This document shows positions 36,646 to 46,885 of a DNA stretch of 64,000 nucleotides, one piece after another; the first letter of the stretch is position 1; the number at the start of each line of letters is the position of its first letter. The position numbers and the translations under genes are program-made. The stretch is from Azolla caroliniana (taxonomy: Eukaryota; Polypodiophyta), in assembly GCA_043228905.1 (NCBI GenBank), contig JBHGNT010000007.1, positions 22,010,001 to 22,074,000 of the forward strand, written 5' to 3'. The notes beneath the pieces are model-generated. The model did no database searches and was not told the DNA's origin. It was given only the letters and a program-made list of their open reading frames with translations.

Positions 36646-38011
36646 AAAATCCGAGGATTCGCCTCCGAGACTATCTCGATTCCTTTCATGATTGGCTCGC
36701 ACCGTTAGGAATTGGACCAATCTTTGGTTGTCAAGACTCTTTATTCGTGCGAAGGCTGCTCCATTATCGAACACTCTGGTCTCCATCCGAGATGATGTGA
36801 TATAAGGTTGCCCTAGGATGACAGGATGCGACGCCGATTCTTGTACGAAGAAGTGTTGATCCATCTCCACATCCCCGATCGTGACTTTGACATTGGGACA
36901 AGCTCCGTACAAGTCCTCCGTAGACTTTGTTGCCGCGCGAATCTTCCATCCATGGTTTGTATTGATTGGCCATCTTCCCTTTTTGTAGAAGTCGGTTGAC
37001 ATGAGGTTGATCTCCGAGCCGTGGTCGATCAAGGCTACGACGGTCTCTTTCTTCTCCCCGATCTTCACCGGCGTCTCCGTTGTTGCTCGTGCCCAATGAG
37101 GTCGAGTGTAGTGGCTGTCCACCATATCTTCATCGATTTCGTCTCTTGCCATCGTTATGGCATTCGTTTTTGCTTTTTGCGGCTTCTCTTCTTCCTCATC
37201 CGATTGTTGTCTCTTTCTCTTTACAAGGTCCATGATCGTGTCATGGAACTCCTTCTTCGTAATGCCAAGCAATTTCCTCAAGGACAAAGTTACGTGGCTA
37301 TCAAGAACTCGTTCTTCGAGAATCTTCTTTAGGTCCGTCGTCTGCTCTATGTCCGACCTTAGCTTATAGGTAGGTATGGTCCTTGTCCTCCGAGCGGGGT
37401 CTTCGACACCAACCTTCACGGGCCGAACCGTTTCTTCAACTCGTATGCTCGGCTTCCCTTTTCGGCTTGATTCTCGTTCCTCCGTTTGTAAAGGTCGACT
37501 CGTCTCCGCATCGTCCTTCTTTTTCGCGTTCCTTGTTTCATGTCTTTTTGATGGCCCTTGCTCTTCTATTCTCTTTCTCTTTTCTTCAACGAACACCTCG
37601 TGGTTGTCGCACATCACCTCTGCGAGTATGGTGTTGTCGTCCACCAGATCCGATCACCCGGTTATGTTTTGCACGCTTCGGTCCGCAAGCTCTACCTCGT
37701 TCGATGTGATTTTTCCCTTCTTCTCATATTCGAGAACGGAAGTCCAAAACTTTGCTCCCGCTCTAGCAGCTTCAGTCTTGTCTTTCCCGACTCTTATTCC
37801 GGCCGACGCAGCATAGTGCATCGCATCCACATGAGTCGCATCGACATCCTCCATAGATCTCTTCATTCCTCCTCTTCCGAAATTCACCCGTAGGGATCTT
37901 CTAGTCTCGCTTGAGCAGATCATGTTGTCCTCTATGTATACGATATTTTGTCGAATCGCCTCTCGAAGGCTTGCACAATCCCTTCTCATGTGGTCCATGC
38001 TATCACACCAC
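36643..38011 (-). pseudogene. gypsy A Gag C-terminal part and protease
   Basis: Starts inside the zinc knuckle (VWCDSMDHMRRDC), whose first Cys codon lies on the far side of element B. A TGA near 37,651 replaces a Trp codon of B. The protease motif is ALIDHGSEINLMS (about 37,010-37,050). The ORF ends in TAG at 36,643-36,645 within GATTTTTAG, the same context as in element B. Confidence 0.85.
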
Positions 38012-38015
38012 ACGC

Positions 38016-38687
38016 TGTCGGGGTTGCTACGCCCTTGCGTGCAGAAAGGAGGAGGGACCACGGGGGTCTTGGACCAAAGAGCAAGAGAGAGCGGAGTAAG
38101 AGAGAGACCCGATTACACAGAACCGAAGATTGCACAGGGACACGGCCCAACAAACGGAGATCACAAACAAACACCAACGCAGATGGACGCAACAACGAAA
38201 GATATGTACTTATGAATGCAAGAAAATAACAGACCAAAGTATTACAACCCACGGTGGGGCACGGAATGGATACTAACGAAAACGAACGGGGCGGCGAACA
38301 GATGCCGACCCCTGTATGTTGCGACGCACAGAAAAGGGAAAACAGGTCGGAGGTGCTGCAGGACGCACTCGGGGCGTTCCACGGAACAGCGCAAGCCTCC
38401 TCGAAACCTGCACAGGTACGCGATGGAGCAGAAGACAGAGAAAGCAGGAGTGAGAGAGGAGCTCCGAAATCGGTTCGGCAGCACTTCGTCCTCTCCCCGC
38501 GAGATATCACTTCTATTCTTCCTCTTCCTTTTTATAGCCCGTCAAGAGGCCGTTTGGCATTAACTGCATACCAACCGAATCTACCCACCTAGGATCCTCG
38601 TATGTACTTCTTGGCGCGCGTGTGTGTAGAGCCGTTTCCCACGCCTTGTTCCTCCGATTCCTCTTGTGGGCGGTTTTCTTCACGACA
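38016..38687 (-). repeat. 3' LTR of gypsy B
   Basis: 672 bp, TG...CA. TATAAAAAG on the minus strand at 38,528-38,536. Immediately upstream (minus sense) is the polypurine tract at 38,688-38,701. Confidence 0.95.
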
Positions 38688-38759
38688 TCCGCCCCCACCT
38701 AACCGCGCATCCACCGGTATGCGCCAAATTAAGTTGGCACGGAGAAAACCGGCCCGCCT

Positions 38760-41700
38760 TTACTCTTCGCCTGCCGGCCCTTTCTCGGCCTCGGATCGGT
38801 TGTCGCTGCTGTCCAGGAGAATCGGGTCGGGTTCGTCGTCGTGCCGCTTCTTGAAAGCTTTGATCCTCTTCCCGGCCACGGGTATCGCTATTCTCGTACC
38901 GTCGAGTTCCGCCAGATGATACGTCCCGTTGTCGTTGGCGCTCTGTACCGTGTACGGCCCAAACCATCTCTGTGCGAACTTCCGCGTTGCTCGGTGCTGG
39001 TTGTCGAGGCTGCTGTCGTAGACGAGCACCCAGTCACCTTCGTCGATTTTCTTCGGTCGTAGCCGGTGCGTTCGGTCGAACCGGGCTTTGTTCTTTGTCC
39101 TCGCCACCCGGAGCTTCTCCGTAGCCAGTGCCACGTCCTCCGGTCTCCGCTCGAGCTGTCGTATACGCGCGGCCAACAACTCCTCCCGGCTCATCTCGTC
39201 TCTCCAGTCGACCGTTGCCCACGAGGAGATCGTCCGTTCAATCGGCATGATCGGCTTCTGGCCGAACATGAGCTCTGTCGGCATGTACCCGGTTACCGAA
39301 CTGTGCGTGGTCCGGTCTGCCCACAAAGCATAAGGTAGGAGCCGCGGCCAGTCACCGATTCGGCCTCCGCATGCCCGAACCAACGCCTTGACGATCGGTC
39401 CGTGTCCGCGCTCCACCTTTCCATTCGCCTCCGGATTGTACGCAGTGGTGAGCGAGAGCTTGACCCCCAGCCGGTCGAACAGCTCCGCGGCTTCTTCGGC
39501 GTCCAACTCCCCTCGGTCAGCCACGATCTTCCCGACGCACCCGTACCGGCATATCACGTCCTCGATTAGGAACCGACACACGGCCGCGGTCGTTTTGTTC
39601 TGAAGGGCTCGGCCTTCCACCTGGTTCGTCAGGTCTTCCCGCGCTAGGACCAGATACCGCATCTGTCCTACCCCCATCGGCATCGTCACCAGATCTACCA
39701 TCCATTTGAAGTGGATAGTCGGAGGGTACGTAGGGCGAAGCCCGTCCCGGTGTCGGACTATCGAGTGCATCTGACAACTCTCGCAAGTTGACACGAACCG
39801 ATGCACGTCCCGGTACAATCCCGGCCACCAGTACTTCCCCTTCAGCTTCTCAAATGTCGCCCACGTTCCACGGTGTCCAGCCCAAGGGCTGTCGTGGTGG
39901 GCCGCCAGTAGCTCCTCCTGTTCTTCCTTCATCGCCACCACCCGGAGCGGGACGCCGTTCCTCTTCTTCGGGTGCTTCCACAAATGCCCATCTCGGAGAA
40001 AGAATCGATATGCTTTCTTCCGGATCCGGTTGGCCTCGTCCTTCGTCCATGACGCATCGGGCGTCATTGTCTTCAAAAACCCGCCGATCTGCAGCCACTC
40101 CCCGTCGTACTTGCTCGCGTCGAACTCGTTAAGCGCCGGAGTGCTCATCCCGTCGGTCGTTATGTATGCCGCCTCGAAGAAATCCACGCCGACTTCTTCG
40201 TCTTCCGAAACCATGCCGCCCTCGTCGTCGAACCTCGCCCTCGAAAGCATGTCGGCCATGGCGTTGTCTTTCCCGGAAATGTGTCGTATTTCCGGGTCCA
40301 GGGACTTGATGTACGCTATCCACCTGAGCATCGCCAGGTCCGGAGTCGCGCATCCGGAGACCATACCGAGAATCGGCAGGCAATCCGTCTCGATGATCAC
40401 TTCCGTCCCTATCAGGTAATCTTTGTCGGCCTTAACCGCCGAAACAATACCCCAGAGTTCGCGTTTAACCTGGGCGTATCCTCGCTGCCGTTCACTGAGG
40501 ACTTTCGCGCCGAATCGGATCGGAAACCGATTGCCGTCCTCGTCTTCCTGGTTCACGACCCATCCGATCCCGGTCGGACTGGTATCCACCGTTATGAATA
40601 CCGGGGTACCCTTCCCGTATACCGCCTTCCGGAGTGCCGGTGCCACTGCAAGGGCCTCTTTCAGCTTCCGGACCGATTCCGCGTGCTCGTCCAGCCATTC
40701 GAACCTTCGCCCCTTTTTCAGCAACCCGTACAGTGGCTCCGCGACGTGTGCGTAATGCGGGATCCATATGTGGTAGAACGCGCATGCCCCCAGGAATCTC
40801 CGTACTTCCGTGACCGAGCTGCAGTCGGGCTTCATCGCGGAGATGGCTTCTACCTTTGCCGGAGACGGTTTCCGGCCATATGGTCCGCACAGGTGTCCGA
40901 CCACCATGATTTCTGACTGCCCGAAGGCCGACTTCTCCCCGGAGAAGGTGAGTCTCGCATCCTCTAGCCTTTGCAGCACCTTCTCACAGTCGTCGATGTG
41001 CGTCGCCACGAATCGCCGGCATCCGTCCGGCCCGATCGTCTCGTCCCTTTCTTCCACCGGGCATCCTTTGATCGGAATGTCGTCCAGAAACGGCATGGTG
41101 ATGTCCGGGATACAGTCCCTCAGAACCTTGTTCATCGCATTCACCATGTGGGCCACCGAGTTGGTCCCTCCTTGCGGCAGTGTACACATCCGAACTAGAC
41201 CGAGGGGAGTTCGCATCGTCGTAATGTCTCTGCTCTCCACGGCTAGCTGGAACTGGTCGTACCCTGAGTATAGATCCCCGACCGAGTAAATTGACCTTCC
41301 GGCGAAGGCCTCCGCGAACTCGTCTATGGTCGGTCCGATCCCTGCGTTCCGAATGGTCACTCGATTGACCGGCTGCAGGTCCTGGATGAAGCGCAACGAA
41401 CCGTTTTTCTTCGGCACGGTAAACCATCGATTCGAATATGGGGCGCTCGACGGCTCGAGAATTCCCATATCAACTTTCTGCCTCAGCAGCTCCATCAACT
41501 TCGGGATGTGAGCTCTCGGAACCGGGATTGGCTTGAGATTCCATGGTACATGCGGCACCGTGAATATCACCATTGGCTCCACGATCGTCGGGTCAACGCA
41601 CCCGATTTCCTCCGGCGAGAATGCGAAGGCTTTCCCGTGCCTTCCGAGCATTCTCCGAAACCGGTCTTCCTCCGCCGGCAGTAGGAACCCGCCCCCACCT

Positions 41701-42248
41701 ATTTTGAGCTCTCGGAGCGTCTCGTCGGTGAAGGGGTGCCCTATGCAGGCCGGATCTCGTAGACTAGGGTCCGATGCAACCCCTTTGATTCTCGACGCGC
41801 TGCCCTCCGGTAAGGGTGCCGCGACTGGCCTTACCTTCCGGTCCACAGTCTTGTACTTGGTGCTTACGCGGGCCGTCCGAACTGACTCGAGTCCTCGACC
41901 GAAGTCCGCGATGACTCCGTACATCTCCTCGGAACACACCGGTATCGTCCGGTCTTCGTTAAGGCCTTTTTCGACCACCTTTCCCAGCGTCCCCAAGGTG
42001 TCGTCGAATGAGACCGCCTCCACGGCTCCGCTGATTTCCTCGTCAGGGCCGAGAACTCCGCACGCTCGAAGTCTCCCCTCCGCCTTTGTCTTCTCTCGGC
42101 CGCCGATGCCGACTATCGTACACGCTCCGCTGTCGGAGAAGCAAAATACCCTACCTGTCGTACACGGTTTTATCGTACAAATGTGGGGTTTTCCCGGAGC
42201 ATCCGGACTGTCGCGGCCCCACGCCTTGGCAGTCCTCTCTAAAAATCC
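38760..42248 (-). CDS. pol: gypsy B Pol: reverse transcriptase-RNase H-integrase
   Basis: About 1,160 codons, uninterrupted, in the -1 frame relative to gag-protease; it overlaps the gag stop and has no obvious start of its own, so it is probably made by frameshifting at GATTTTTAG. Counting from the first internal GTG (42,023): RT about 165-400 with VGDLYSGYDQ (Asp250) and PFLDDIPI (Asp314/315); RNase H about 475-595 with Asp480, Glu522, Asp547 and Asp591; integrase zinc finger about 709-750 (HHDSPWAGH ... CESC); integrase core with Asp777, Asp836 and Glu871; GPY/F-type C-terminus (WFGPYTV) near 1,020-1,060. No chromodomain recognised. Copies the element RNA into DNA and inserts it in the genome. 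Confidence 0.93.
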   Translation of the reverse strand, partial: GFLERTAKAWGRDSPDAPGKPHICTIKPCTTGRVFCFSDSGACTIVGIGGREKTKAEGRLRACGVLGPDEEISGAVEAVSFDDTLGTLGKVVEKGLNEDRTIPVCSEEMYGVIADFGRGLESVRTARVSTKYKTVDRKVRPVAAPLPEGSASRIKGVASDPSLRDPACIGHPFTDETLRELKIGGGGFLLPAEEDRFRRMLGRHGKAFAFSPEEIGCVDPTIVEPMVIFTVPHVPWNLKPIPVPRAHIPKLMELLRQKVDMGILEPSSAPYSNRWFTVPKKNGSLRFIQDLQPVNRVTIRNAGIGPTIDEFAEAFAGRSIYSVGDLYSGYDQFQLAVESRDITTMRTPLGLVRMCTLPQGGTNSVAHMVNAMNKVLRDCIPDITMPFLDDIPIKGCPVEERDETIGPDGCRRFVATHIDDCEKVLQRLEDARLTFSGEKSAFGQSEIMVVGHLCGPYGRKPSPAKVEAISAMKPDCSSVTEVRRFLGACAFYHIWIPHYAHVAEPLYGLLKKGRRFEWLDEHAESVRKLKEALAVAPALRKAVYGKGTPVFITVDTSPTGIGWVVNQEDEDGNRFPIRFGAKVLSERQRGYAQVKRELWGIVSAVKADKDYLIGTEVIIETDCLPILGMVSGCATPDLAMLRWIAYIKSLDPEIRHISGKDNAMADMLSRARFDDEGGMVSEDEEVGVDFFEAAYITTDGMSTPALNEFDASKYDGEWLQIGGFLKTMTPDASWTKDEANRIRKKAYRFFLRDGHLWKHPKKRNGVPLRVVAMKEEQEELLAAHHDSPWAGHRGTWATFEKLKGKYWWPGLYRDVHRFVSTCESCQMHSIVRHRDGLRPTYPPTIHFKWMVDLVTMPMGVGQMRYLVLAREDLTNQVEGRALQNKTTAAVCRFLIEDVICRYGCVGKIVADRGELDAEEAAELFDRLGVKLSLTTAYNPEANGKVERGHGPIVKALVRACGGRIGDWPRLLPYALWADRTTHSSVTGYMPTELMFGQKPIMPIERTISSWATVDWRDEMSREELLAARIRQLERRPEDVALATEKLRVARTKNKARFDRTHRLRPKKIDEGDWVLVYDSSLDNQHRATRKFAQRWFGPYTVQSANDNGTYHLAELDGTRIAIPVAGKRIKAFKKRHDDEPDPILLDSSDNRSEAEKGPAGEE

Positions 42249-42250
42249 TC
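42239..42250 (-). promoter_or_regulatory. Putative -1 ribosomal frameshift site
   Basis: On the minus strand the gag end reads GAG GAT TTT TAG; the Pol frame is GGA TTT TTA GAG. A peptidyl-tRNA on TTT can slip back one base onto TTT in the run of five T. Element A has the same GATTTTTAG at 36,643-36,651 despite divergent surroundings. Confidence 0.6.
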
Positions 42251-44365
42251 TCGGTTATCGGAACCGAGGGAGTCGCGGTTACGCTCGTGGTTCGGCCTAA
42301 CCGTCAAAAACTGGACCGAATGGCGCCCGTCCTGGCTCTTGACCCGCGCATAGGCCGAACCATTGTCCAGCACCTTGGTCTCCATTCGCGCCGCCGTGAT
42401 GTACGGCTCTCCCAGAATGACCGGATGCGAAGACGTCTCCTGCACGAAGAAGTGCTGGTCAATCTCAACGTCGCCGATCTTGACTCGCACATTCGGACAG
42501 GCCCCGTGCAGTTCCTCGGTGGCGCGCGTTGCTGCCCTTATTTTCCACCCGTGCTTGGTGTTGATCGGCCATTTTCCCTTCTTATAGAAGTCCATGGACA
42601 TCAAATTGGTCTCCGATCCGTGGTCCACCAAAGCTATCACCGGTTCCTGGACATCGCCGATCTTCACCGGGGTTTCCGTGGTCGCTCGGGCCCAGTGTGG
42701 TCTCGAATAGTGGCTTTCCGCCCACTCGTCTCCCAGCGCCATGTCGTCTAGGTGCGTCGTCCTCACTTCCACCGGTCTTTCCGGTTCTGTCTCCGTCGAC
42801 AGCCTCTTCCGTTTCACCAAGTCCACGATGGAGTCGTGGAACTCCTTCTTGGCGATTCCCAGCACCTCTCGTAACGACAGCTCCACCTTGCTGTCGAGGA
42901 TCCGTTCCTCCAGGACCTTTCGTAAGTCCGTGGTTCTTTCTATCTCGGTCCCCAGACGGTACCCGCCCTTCTGGGGTTTATCTCGCGTACCGGCCCCGCC
43001 GGCTTCGTCCCGTCGTGGCCCGGACCGGGTCTCGTATCGTTGTGAGGGCCCGGTCGCCCCGGGTTTCCCCACCCGCTTCTCTTCTACCAGAGCCTCGTAG
43101 TTCCGGCAAGCGGCTTCCACGAAGCCCGTCTTTTCCTCGACCGGGTCGCTCCACCCGGTCATCTCCCGTACCCGTTTCTCCGCGCGGTCCGATTCCTCCC
43201 TTTTAAGCCCGGCACCGGCAAGGCCTTCCAGCATCGTCGGCCAGAATCCGGCTTTGCTTCCCCCCCGGGCCTCGCCGCCCCCGACCCGAATGCCGGCTGA
43301 CGCCGAGTAGTGGACGGTTTCCGCGTGTCGGGCCGCCGCCTCTTCCATCACCCTTTTCATACCGCCTTTTCCGTCGTTTCGGCTCAGGGCCCTTCGGGTG
43401 TCGCTGGCATGCACCCGTCCTTCCCACAGGTACACCACCCTGTTCCTCAGCGCCTCCGCGAAGTCGCCGCAGTCCTTCCGAATGTGGCCGACTTCATCGC
43501 ACCACATGCACCTGTTTCCTGCCGCCGGCCGTCGGTCACGAGCCGGTTCGCCTCCTTCCCTTCGGGCCTGCGCGATTTGGAGGTCCTTTATCGCCTTCGT
43601 CAATTCCTCCAGCGCCTCTCCTCCGGTTGAGCCTCTGACTACGCCGGTCGAAGCCGAACCGGTTTCCAACCACTCCCGGGTCTCTTCCTTGCGCACCTGC
43701 GGCGCTGGTTCGAGCTTCCTTGCTGTGACCGAGCCCGACCCGGTCGCCCCGTTATCCGCCCATTCTCGCCGTTTGTCGAAACGGCCACAGACCTTCCTGA
43801 CAGCCGCCCAGTCGGTAGTGAGCCCGTCTTCGGTCTCCAGCAAGAAGCCCACTTGCTCCCGATCCCGCTCGTCGACCGACTTGACAAACAGCAAGACCCG
43901 GCTCGTGTCCAGGATGGTTCGGTCGAGCGCCGAAAGGCGCGCAAAGTTTTCCTCGAACTCCCGGAGGAGCGCCGACGCGTTTCTTCCCTTCCCCGGGGAC
44001 TCCACCCATTCCATGAACCTTCGCTTCGAAAGCCGGAGCGCGTCGTCCAGCCCGTATTTCTCTAGGAGCCGACCTTCGAACTCCTCCCAGGTACGGCTCT
44101 CCGTCCGCACCTCGAGCACCTCCGCATGGATGCTCGGCATCGCTACTCGGGGAAATCCGGCAAGACGCCTTTCTTCCGGAATGTCCCGCATCAGCATCTC
44201 TGCACCGTAGGACGCCAAATACTTCGTGGCATCTTTCCCATCGAACCGGCCGATCGTGCCGACGACCGCCTCAATAGCTCTGTCGAGGGCACCGGTGCTC
44301 TCGCGCGCGTTTACAATCCGATCCACGGCCGAAGCCATGGCCTCTGCGAGATCCGACCCCCTCAT
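42239..44365 (-). CDS. gag: gypsy B Gag-protease polyprotein
   Basis: The frame is open from the PBS; the first ATG is at 44,365 (an upstream GTG at 44,392 is less likely). Counting from that GTG, residues 1-210 form a helical Gag core, CMWCDEVGHIRKDC at 295-308 is a CCHC zinc knuckle, and ALVDHGSET near 588-595 is a retropepsin active site with the unusual DHG in place of DTG/DSG. The ORF ends NREDF-TAG at 42,239. Gag forms the particle and packages RNA; the protease processes the polyprotein. Protease is fused to Gag rather than to RT, which differs from most plant gypsy elements. Gag would be made in excess of Pol. Confidence 0.92.
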   Translation of the reverse strand: MRGSDLAEAMASAVDRIVNARESTGALDRAIEAVVGTIGRFDGKDATKYLASYGAEMLMRDIPEERRLAGFPRVAMPSIHAEVLEVRTESRTWEEFEGRLLEKYGLDDALRLSKRRFMEWVESPGKGRNASALLREFEENFARLSALDRTILDTSRVLLFVKSVDERDREQVGFLLETEDGLTTDWAAVRKVCGRFDKRREWADNGATGSGSVTARKLEPAPQVRKEETREWLETGSASTGVVRGSTGGEALEELTKAIKDLQIAQARREGGEPARDRRPAAGNRCMWCDEVGHIRKDCGDFAEALRNRVVYLWEGRVHASDTRRALSRNDGKGGMKRVMEEAAARHAETVHYSASAGIRVGGGEARGGSKAGFWPTMLEGLAGAGLKREESDRAEKRVREMTGWSDPVEEKTGFVEAACRNYEALVEEKRVGKPGATGPSQRYETRSGPRRDEAGGAGTRDKPQKGGYRLGTEIERTTDLRKVLEERILDSKVELSLREVLGIAKKEFHDSIVDLVKRKRLSTETEPERPVEVRTTHLDDMALGDEWAESHYSRPHWARATTETPVKIGDVQEPVIALVDHGSETNLMSMDFYKKGKWPINTKHGWKIRAATRATEELHGACPNVRVKIGDVEIDQHFFVQETSSHPVILGEPYITAARMETKVLDNGSAYARVKSQDGRHSVQFLTVRPNHERNRDSLGSDNREDF

Positions 44366-44385
44366 TTCCTGCTCTTCTGCCGCCT

Positions 44386-44405
44386 CTTTCACGTCGGGTT
44401 CACCA
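44386..44405 (-). promoter_or_regulatory. Primer-binding site of gypsy B
   Basis: On the minus strand TGGTGAACCCGACGTG lies three bases after the 5' LTR, so it would pair with a tRNA ending CACGTCGGGTTCACCA. I cannot assign that tRNA. The same sequence is present in element A at about 45,954-45,971. Confidence 0.7.
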
Positions 44406-44408
44406 AGA

Positions 44409-45080
44409 TGTCGGGGTTGCTACGCCCTTGCGTGCAGAAAGGAGGAGGGACCACGGGGGTCTTGGACCAAAGAGCAAGAGAGAGCGGAGTAAGAGAGAGA
44501 CCCGATTACACAGAACCGAAGATTGCACAGGGACACGGCCCAACAAACGGAGATCACAAACAAACACCGACGCAGATGGACGCAACAACGAAAGATATGT
44601 ACTTATGAATGCAAGAAAATAACAGACCAAAGTATTACAACCCACGGTGGGGCACGGAATGGATACTAACGAAAACGAACGGGGCGGCGAACAGATGCCG
44701 ACCCCTGTATGTTGCGACGCACAGAAAAGGGAAAACAGGTCGGAGGTGCTGCAGGACGCACTCGGGGCGTTCCACGGAACAGCGCAAGCCTCCTCGAAAC
44801 CTGCACAGGTATGCGATGGAGCAGAAGACAGAGAAAGCAGGAGTGAGAGAGGAGCTCCGAAATCGGTTCGGCAGCACTTCGTCCTCTCCCCGCGAGATAT
44901 CACTTCTATTCTTCCTCTTCCTTTTTATAGCCCGTCAAGAGGCCGTTTGGCATTAACTGCATACCAACCGAATCTACCCACCTAGGATCCTCGTATGTAC
45001 TTCTTGGCGCGCGTGTGTGTAGAGCCGTTTCCCACGCCTTGTTCCTCCGATTCCTCTTGTGGGCGGTTTTCTTCACGACA
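44409..45080 (-). repeat. 5' LTR of gypsy B
   Basis: Near-identical to the 3' LTR. The minus-strand TATA box TATAAAAAG is at 44,921-44,929, about 150 bp from the LTR start (45,080), so U3 is short and R/U5 long. Confidence 0.95.
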
Positions 45081-45910
45081 ACGCATCTAAAGGGTTCTTT
45101 TCCTTTAGGGCCCCGACGATTCATGTTGGCTAGCGTGACCTTCTCGAACTTCTTCGCTAGCTCTTCAATGATGTCGTCATCAATCTTCTTTTCTTCCACG
45201 TTACTTTGTCTCAGCGGCTCAGCTACTTTCGGCGGTCTTGCTTTCTCCGTGGTAGTCGGTCCCATCAAGTCGGTGTCATCAACCCATTGGCGACGCTTGT
45301 CGAGCCTATTGCATGCTCGCTTCACCGCGATCCAGTCCGCTACGAGCCCATTTGCTTGGGTATCATCTTCGAGAAGAGTCCCCAACTCCCGTCTATCCTT
45401 TATGTCCACGGCCTTCAAGAAGTACAAAGTCTTTGTCCTCTTCAAGCAACACTTGGTCCGTATTGGGGAGACGACTAAACATCTGGTCGAATTCGTCGTA
45501 CACCCTCGAGACACTCATCTTCTTATTCTTCTTCTCTATCCACTTCATCAGGGCATGTCGAGTCATCCTCGTTGAGTCTTCAGTCACGAACTCCGCTAGT
45601 ATCATTTTCTCGAACTCGGACCATGTTGTCTTACCTTCTTTAAGCTCGATGACGCATCTTTGGATGTTGTTGGCGACAACTCTCTTGAAGCTTGCGATTT
45701 GACGTGCCTCGGACACGTCCCTCTAATTCATCTCCCTTCTATATGCATCAAGGAACTTCGTAACGTTCCTTCCATCGAATTGGCCCTCGAGCTCTATGAC
45801 ACGATCGGCAGCCTTATCCACGCTCGCGTCGTTGTCCCGAGATCTCATCATTTGCTCGACGATTAGCATCATCCTTTCGAGCTCTCCCGCTTGGTTGCTT
45901 GAGGACACCA
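45081..45910 (-). pseudogene. gypsy A Gag N-terminal part
   Basis: Homologous to residues 20-295 of element B Gag. Open segments: MVSSSNQAGELERMM... (45,910-45,723, ending in a stop), a second frame to 45,393, and a third to 45,081 ending KGKEPFRC, the first Cys of the zinc knuckle. Element B is inserted exactly there. One stop and one frameshift disable it even without the insertion. Confidence 0.85.
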
Positions 45911-45970
45911 TCTCCAAGTATTAATCTCGACTTGATCCTTCCTACCGCCTCTTTCACGTCGGGTTCACCA

Positions 45971-46105
45971 CTTCTTCGTACAAGAATCGGCGTCGCATCC
46001 TGTCATCCTAGGGCAACCTTATATCACATCATCTCGGATGGAGACCAGAGTGTTCGATAATGGAGCAGCCTTCGCACGAATAAAGAGTCTTGACAACCAA
46101 AGATC
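45971..46105 (+). repeat. Inverted protease fragment of gypsy A between PBS and LTR
   Basis: This 135-bp piece is the reverse complement of 36,719-36,855 (protease end; encodes METRVFDNGAAFARIKSLDN on the + strand). It replaces the first ~300 bp of the 5' LTR next to the PBS. Both junctions show short microhomology (CAC and GGT). Confidence 0.85.
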
Positions 46106-46885
46106 GGTACAAGACATGCATAAATTGCATGTTTGCCATTTGGCGCTTATGTATTACATGTGGTGCATGATAACCATGTCACTCATTTTAGTTCTCATGT
46201 ATGAGAATTTACATGTAAAAGTACAATGATAGAAATATAATTTCAATTAAATAGCATGGCTTAATGGTAAGCCAATTGACTCCTAACTTGGAGGTGCAAG
46301 GTTCGAATCCTTACTTGCCCTCCTTGTATATGTAAATATGTATATATATTTATATATTTATTTATCTAGTCGCCGGACGCCGGTTACCTGTGCGTCGCCG
46401 GATGCCGTCGGTTACCGGTGCGTCATCGGATGCCGTCGCCGAATGCCATCACCGGATACCGGTGCGTCGCCGGATTTCCACCGGCTCCATCGCCGGTCCG
46501 GTTTTGGTTGGCCAAAACCCTTTACGAGTAGCTAGCCCACCTCCACTCTTAGTTCAAGTTACCTTGAACTCTCTATGCTCCACACATAGACACAAAGATA
46601 ATATCTTTTGCTCCACCTTATATATGATGAGAGCTGTATTTGTCGTGCCTATGTGGGATATCTCACAATTTTCTCCTTTCCTTTTACAAACTTTATACCC
46701 TCATATCTTGACATTTAGTTGTCCGTTTCTCGTGTAATAAAGTGCATTCGAAACCTCTATCATTTTGTACTTAGATATTAAATCTATTTAAAATGTTATC
46801 TTCACAATTATTGTACTATGTGATTGATACTCGATTTCGTACGTTTTATGGGATTTTCACACTATTGCCGAAAATCTTCACGACA
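46106..46885 (-). repeat. Truncated 5' LTR of gypsy A
   Basis: Matches 32,268-33,087 of the 3' LTR, with a shorter GC minisatellite (46,371-46,495) and several substitutions. The PBS-proximal 305 bp, including the TATA box, are missing, so this LTR should not drive transcription. Confidence 0.85.

Larger units (their letters stand above)
38016..45080 (-). mobile_element. Ty3/gypsy element B, complete and young
   Basis: 7,065 bp. LTRs 38,016-38,687 and 44,409-45,080 are both 672 bp and differ at only two positions by my reading (near 38,183 and 38,418). The 4-bp target duplication ACGC is exact (38,012-38,015 and 45,081-45,084). A PBS follows the 5' LTR and a polypurine tract (AGGTGGGGGCGGA) precedes the 3' LTR. 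Both ORFs are uninterrupted and all catalytic motifs are present. It inserted into the Gag zinc knuckle of element A. This is the only apparently competent autonomous element in the window. Confidence 0.95.
31963..46885 (-). mobile_element. Ty3/gypsy element A (old, interrupted by element B)
   Basis: A minus-strand element inserted in copia 3. The 3' LTR is 31,963-33,087 with 12-bp inverted ends (TGTCGTGAAGAT / ATCTTCACGACA) and is preceded on the minus strand by a G-rich polypurine tract (GGTGGGGGTGGA). The 5' LTR survives only as 46,106-46,885. Flanking CCGC (31,959-31,962) and TCGC (46,886-46,889) fit a 4-bp target duplication with one transition. Its gag is opened by element B at 38,016-45,080. 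Many stops and a D-to-G change in the RT box show it is dead. Confidence 0.88.

Noticed and set aside
38016-38700. ORFs of about 60-170 codons inside the gypsy B LTRs
   Set aside because: They occur identically in both LTRs and have no domain; non-coding LTR sequence.
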